A stretch of DNA of 10,115 nt from contig JAQYWI010000191.1 of assembly GCA_030145015.1 (NCBI GenBank), positions 1-10,115 of the forward strand, read 5' to 3'. Below are positions 7,319 through 10,115 of this stretch, in pieces (position 1 is the first letter of the stretch; each line of letters begins with the position of its first letter). Position numbers and translations under genes: made by a program. The notes beneath the pieces are model-generated. The model saw nothing but the letters and a program-made list of their open reading frames with translations. It was not told the DNA's origin and searched no databases. This stretch comes from Desulfobacterales bacterium (GTDB taxonomy: Bacteria; Desulfobacterota; Desulfobacteria; Desulfobacterales; JAHEIW01).

Positions 7319-8703
7319 AAAAAAAGGGGAAGGTGTTTCTCTTGGATGATGAAGAATTGATCGTCTCTGTGTTGGCCAAGGCGCTCAAGGGAGAAGGTTA
7401 CGAGGTTTTTACCGCAACTGAAACCGATGGTGTCATCCATAAAATTAAAGCCTGGGATCCGGATGTGGTCCTGCTGGATATAAGAATGCCCGATCGCAAC
7501 GGGATGGATATACTTCAGGAAATAAAAGGTGATGGAATGACGACCCAGGTCGTTATGCTCACGGCCGATGATGCAGTCGATACGGCCGTCAATGCCATGA
7601 AGCTCGGTGCGGCCGACTATCTGACCAAACCATTTAATACGGATGAGGTTAAAATTGTAATCAACGGCATCATTGAAAAGGAAAGCCTCAAACAGGAGGT
7701 CGACTACCTCAGAAAAGCCTATTCCGACGCCTATGAAAAGGAAATTATCGGGGAATCCAAGGTCATCAAGGACTTGGAAGAGAATATCCGAAAGATGGCG
7801 CAAGCCCGGGTATCCACCATTCTCGTCACCGGAGAAAGCGGTACCGGCAAGGAGCTTGTCGCCAGGCAAATCCACGAACTAATGTTTAACCGGGACGATA
7901 CCTGGAATGCGCCTTTTATCTCCGTAAATTGTGCGGCCATGCCCGAATCCCTCCTTGAAAGCCAGCTCTTCGGGTACGAAAAGGGGTCTTTTACAGACGC
8001 AAAATCGGATAAAAAAGGCTTGTTTGAACTGGCCAAAGGCGGTGTGATTCTGTTGGATGAAATCGGCGATATGAAATGGGACCTTCAGAGCAAGCTGCTA
8101 AGAGTTTTGGAGGAAAGGAAAGTAAGACGTATTGGCGGCAAAGGCGAAATCAGTGTCGATGTCACCGTGATCGCGACAACGAACCGAAATCTTTCCGAGG
8201 CCGTCCAAAATAGAGAATTCCGCAAAGATTTGTTTTTCCGGTTGACCGCATTTTATTTGCATGTGGTTCCGCTTAGAGAAAGAACTGACGACATCCCTCT
8301 GCTCGCCAGTCATTTTCTCTCACACTTTGCCACCCAATACAACAAAAAGCGCGTTAAGGGCTTTTCATCGGAGGCTGAAAAATTGATGATTGCCTATGCC
8401 TGGCCCGGAAATATAAGGGAGTTGAAGAACCTCGTTGAAAGATTCGTCGTACTTGAAAACGCGAAGACCATCGGCCCGAAGCACATGCCCAAGTGGATAT
8501 TTAAAGATACGCTAAGCCCGAGTCCACCGGCAGCCGATAAATTTAGGTTACCCGATTCAGGGATATCCCTTGAGGAAGTCGAAAAAGACCTCATCCAGCA
8601 AGCACTCGAAAAATCAGATAACAACAAGTCCCTCGCGGCCAAGCTTCTGAATATCAGTTACGACACCCTGAGGTACCAGGTAAAGAAATACGGTTTAAAA
8701 TAA
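7315..8703 (+). CDS. Sigma-54-dependent NtrC/AtoC-family response regulator
   Basis: The product of 462 residues has the full three-domain layout. The receiver domain (about 6-120) has acidic residues Asp11/Asp12, phospho-acceptor Asp55 (LLDIRMPD), Thr83 and Lys105 (LTKPF). The AAA+ sigma-54 interaction domain (about 145-380) has Walker A GESGTGKE (173-180), Walker B VILLDEIGD (244-252), the RKDLFFRL arginine region (303-310) and sensor II WPGNIREL (363-370). The sigma-54 contact loop reads GSFTDA (224-229) instead of the canonical GAFTGA. A Fis-type helix-turn-helix closes the protein (about 418-462, ending in LAAKLLNISYDTLRYQVKKYGL). It should bind upstream enhancer sites and drive open-complex formation by sigma-54 polymerase after phosphorylation by the adjacent kinase. 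Its ATGA overlap with the kinase gene implies coupled translation. Its targets are not shown; the flanking cytochrome genes are the obvious guess. Confidence 0.95.
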   Translation: MKKKGKVFLLDDEELIVSVLAKALKGEGYEVFTATETDGVIHKIKAWDPDVVLLDIRMPDRNGMDILQEIKGDGMTTQVVMLTADDAVDTAVNAMKLGAADYLTKPFNTDEVKIVINGIIEKESLKQEVDYLRKAYSDAYEKEIIGESKVIKDLEENIRKMAQARVSTILVTGESGTGKELVARQIHELMFNRDDTWNAPFISVNCAAMPESLLESQLFGYEKGSFTDAKSDKKGLFELAKGGVILLDEIGDMKWDLQSKLLRVLEERKVRRIGGKGEISVDVTVIATTNRNLSEAVQNREFRKDLFFRLTAFYLHVVPLRERTDDIPLLASHFLSHFATQYNKKRVKGFSSEAEKLMIAYAWPGNIRELKNLVERFVVLENAKTIGPKHMPKWIFKDTLSPSPPAADKFRLPDSGISLEEVEKDLIQQALEKSDNNKSLAAKLLNISYDTLRYQVKKYGLK

Positions 8704-8732
8704 ACCGACGATGATCACAAGAAAGCAGAAAT

Positions 8733-9170
8733 ATGAAACTATTTTCGGCCAGCTTATTTTTTTTAATTATGGCAACCCCGCTTTTGGCGCAACCCGCTGG
8801 GGTTGATAAAGAGACCCTGTTTGTCAGTGGAAAGGCGGTCGTATTTTTCGGACCTTCACAAAGCGAATATCTTTCCATGACCGATCAGGAAAAAGATGTG
8901 ATCGATGAAGGGCTTTATGACTTCTATCACTATCGGGGGAAAGTGCTCACTTTTCTAAAGTTGAACCATATTCAAGAATTTTCGACGGGGAAGCTCAAAA
9001 TCCAGGTTCAATTGAATGGCACCGAAAACATCATCTATTATCGCAAGGATTTCGATCATTTTGTCGGTTTGATCATGACCGACGGAGTGCATGAGCCCAA
9101 GGTCTTTCTGGGCCCGGTTACAGATGCGGACTTAATTCGGATATTCGAGGATTACTTCGGCCTTTATTGA
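8733..9170 (+). CDS. Small exported protein of unknown function
   Basis: The product of 145 residues begins with a clear Sec signal peptide (MKLF, then a hydrophobic run to about residue 19, cleavage likely after LLA or QPA). The mature protein is small, acidic and cysteine-free, so it binds no c-type heme. Visible landmarks are GKAVVFFGPSQSEY, a DFYHYRGKV segment rich in aromatic residues, alternating hydrophobic strands in the middle (KLKIQVQL, NIIYYRK) and a C-terminal helix ending FEDYFGLY. The composition suggests a compact alpha/beta periplasmic protein. I do not recognise a family and assign no function. It starts 29 bases after the regulator stop, in the same direction, and may be co-transcribed with the two-component genes as an accessory or target. 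Upstream AAGAAAG is a weak ribosome binding site. Its last seven bases overlap the end of the convergent gene. Confidence 0.8.
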   Translation: MKLFSASLFFLIMATPLLAQPAGVDKETLFVSGKAVVFFGPSQSEYLSMTDQEKDVIDEGLYDFYHYRGKVLTFLKLNHIQEFSTGKLKIQVQLNGTENIIYYRKDFDHFVGLIMTDGVHEPKVFLGPVTDADLIRIFEDYFGLY

Positions 9171-10115
9171 ACGAGATCTTCAACCGCCAGCCGCACCATC
9201 TGGGTGGTCATCGCGTGGGCGGTGTGGATCTTGCCCCAATCGAAGAAAAAAACCCGGTCATCGCCCCGGTTATAACTCTTGGCCACCCATACGATTTCCC
9301 TGCTTTTTTTTGCGATCACCTGAGCTGAAAAATCAACGCTGGGTCTGCCATCAAAACCTTTGTAGTCCTGATAATCCATTATATCGCCGGAAAGAACCAG
9401 ATCGGCCTTCAGCCGGCTGAAAATAAGGTCGGCATCCGCAAGGGATAGTCCGTCCTGCATAATGATCCGCATGTCCAGCAGGGTTTGCCTGACAAGGCCC
9501 GGTTCAATCACAAAAAAATTATCATAAGCTTTCAACGTCTTCACAAATTGCAGGGCGATCATTTCGCCGGCGTGTTTTCTTTCACTCACATTAAAAAATG
9601 GGATCACGGCCACCCGGTATTGGATACCCGAATCTAAAATAGGCGCGCGAAAGGATGCCCGCGGCCCAAATATGTTTCGGATCCTGGCGGAATCAGCCCC
9701 ATCCGTCTGGCCTGCAAGGTGCCGGGCAAGTGAACCGGTAAGATTTTGCACCGCCGATTTCAGCAATACCTGCGGGTCTTCGACCAAACGCAGGTCGAGA
9801 AGTCCCGGCGATTCATTTCCGGCCAAACCGATACCGCGCATCCATAAAACCGGCATGTGCTCGGCGGTCGAAACCAATCTGGATGTCAGCGCAATCTTAG
9901 GTGGTGCAATTTCACTGTAAAGCTCCAAAGATGTGATCAGTACGGCATCCGCCCCGGCCTCCTCTCTGAACACCCGTGAAGTTGTGTGATTAATACCACC
10001 TAAATAACGAATGCGATGCTGGGTAATGACGCTCTCAAGGACGTCCGGTACGAGGATGTTCAGGGCTTTGCGGTTGAGGCTGTCCATCAGCGCCTGATGG
10101 ATAATCCTGATGGGG
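9164..10115 (-). CDS. Partial two-domain envelope protein, TolB-N/CsgG/LpoB-like fold (5' end missing)
   Basis: The frame stays open from the stop at 9164-9166 to the window edge. The first internal ATG (10087) would give 307 residues, but the codons before it read on as protein-like sequence (PIRIIHQAL), so the true start and any signal peptide lie beyond the window. Counting from that ATG, domain 2 (about 157-300) begins with a strand YRVAVIPFFN, then a helix, FFVIEPGLV, a long helix, ADLVLSGDI and paired strands ending IVWVAKSYN. Domain 1 repeats this order: LNILVPDVL, ADAVLITSL and VLWMRGIG. A first strand leading to the PFxN pattern of domain 1 is presumably outside the window. This order resembles TolB N-terminal, CsgG and LpoB-type envelope lipoproteins; a precise family is not claimed. 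Such proteins often act in outer-membrane assembly or secretion. It converges on the plus-strand genes, overlapping by seven bases, so a functional link to the cytochromes is not implied. Confidence 0.75.
   Translation of the reverse strand, partial: PIRIIHQALMDSLNRKALNILVPDVLESVITQHRIRYLGGINHTTSRVFREEAGADAVLITSLELYSEIAPPKIALTSRLVSTAEHMPVLWMRGIGLAGNESPGLLDLRLVEDPQVLLKSAVQNLTGSLARHLAGQTDGADSARIRNIFGPRASFRAPILDSGIQYRVAVIPFFNVSERKHAGEMIALQFVKTLKAYDNFFVIEPGLVRQTLLDMRIIMQDGLSLADADLIFSRLKADLVLSGDIMDYQDYKGFDGRPSVDFSAQVIAKKSREIVWVAKSYNRGDDRVFFFDWGKIHTAHAMTTQMVRLAVEDLVQ

Overview
The window looks like chromosomal DNA of an anaerobic, cytochrome-rich bacterium, most likely a member of Desulfobacterota (a sulfate-reducer or Geobacter-like lineage). 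This rests on gene content only: exported multiheme c-type cytochromes, an exported NHL beta-propeller, and an AtoS/AtoC-type pair of histidine kinase and sigma-54 activator. No ribosomal or other phylogenetic marker is present, so the assignment is an inference.

Layout, left to right. (1) 87-5029, plus strand, is a cytochrome block: a six-heme exported cytochrome, a six-bladed NHL beta-propeller protein, and a 983-residue cytochrome with 24 CXXCH motifs. The large cytochrome is built from tandem four-heme modules with a 163-164 residue period. (2) 5108-8703, plus strand, is a two-component system. The membrane histidine kinase has a c-type heme motif (CFSCH) in its periplasmic sensor region. 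The response regulator is a sigma-54 enhancer-binding protein whose start codon overlaps the kinase stop. (3) 8733-9170, plus strand, is a small exported protein of unknown function, 29 bases after the regulator. (4) 9164-10115, minus strand, is a convergent gene whose 5' end lies outside the window. It encodes a duplicated domain resembling the TolB-N/CsgG/LpoB-type fold of envelope proteins.

How the parts may work together (inference): electrons could pass through the six-heme and 24-heme cytochromes in or beyond the periplasm, with the NHL protein as a scaffold or docking partner. The kinase is itself probably a c-type heme protein on the same side of the inner membrane, so it could sense redox state or a gaseous ligand and, through the sigma-54 activator, control nearby genes. 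A weak -24/-12-like sequence lies just upstream of the kinase gene. No outer-membrane porin, heme-maturation gene or terminal reductase is visible, so whether the cytochromes form a trans-outer-membrane conduit cannot be decided here. There is no gene-free stretch longer than about 90 bases, and I found no tRNA, rRNA, CRISPR array or insertion sequence.
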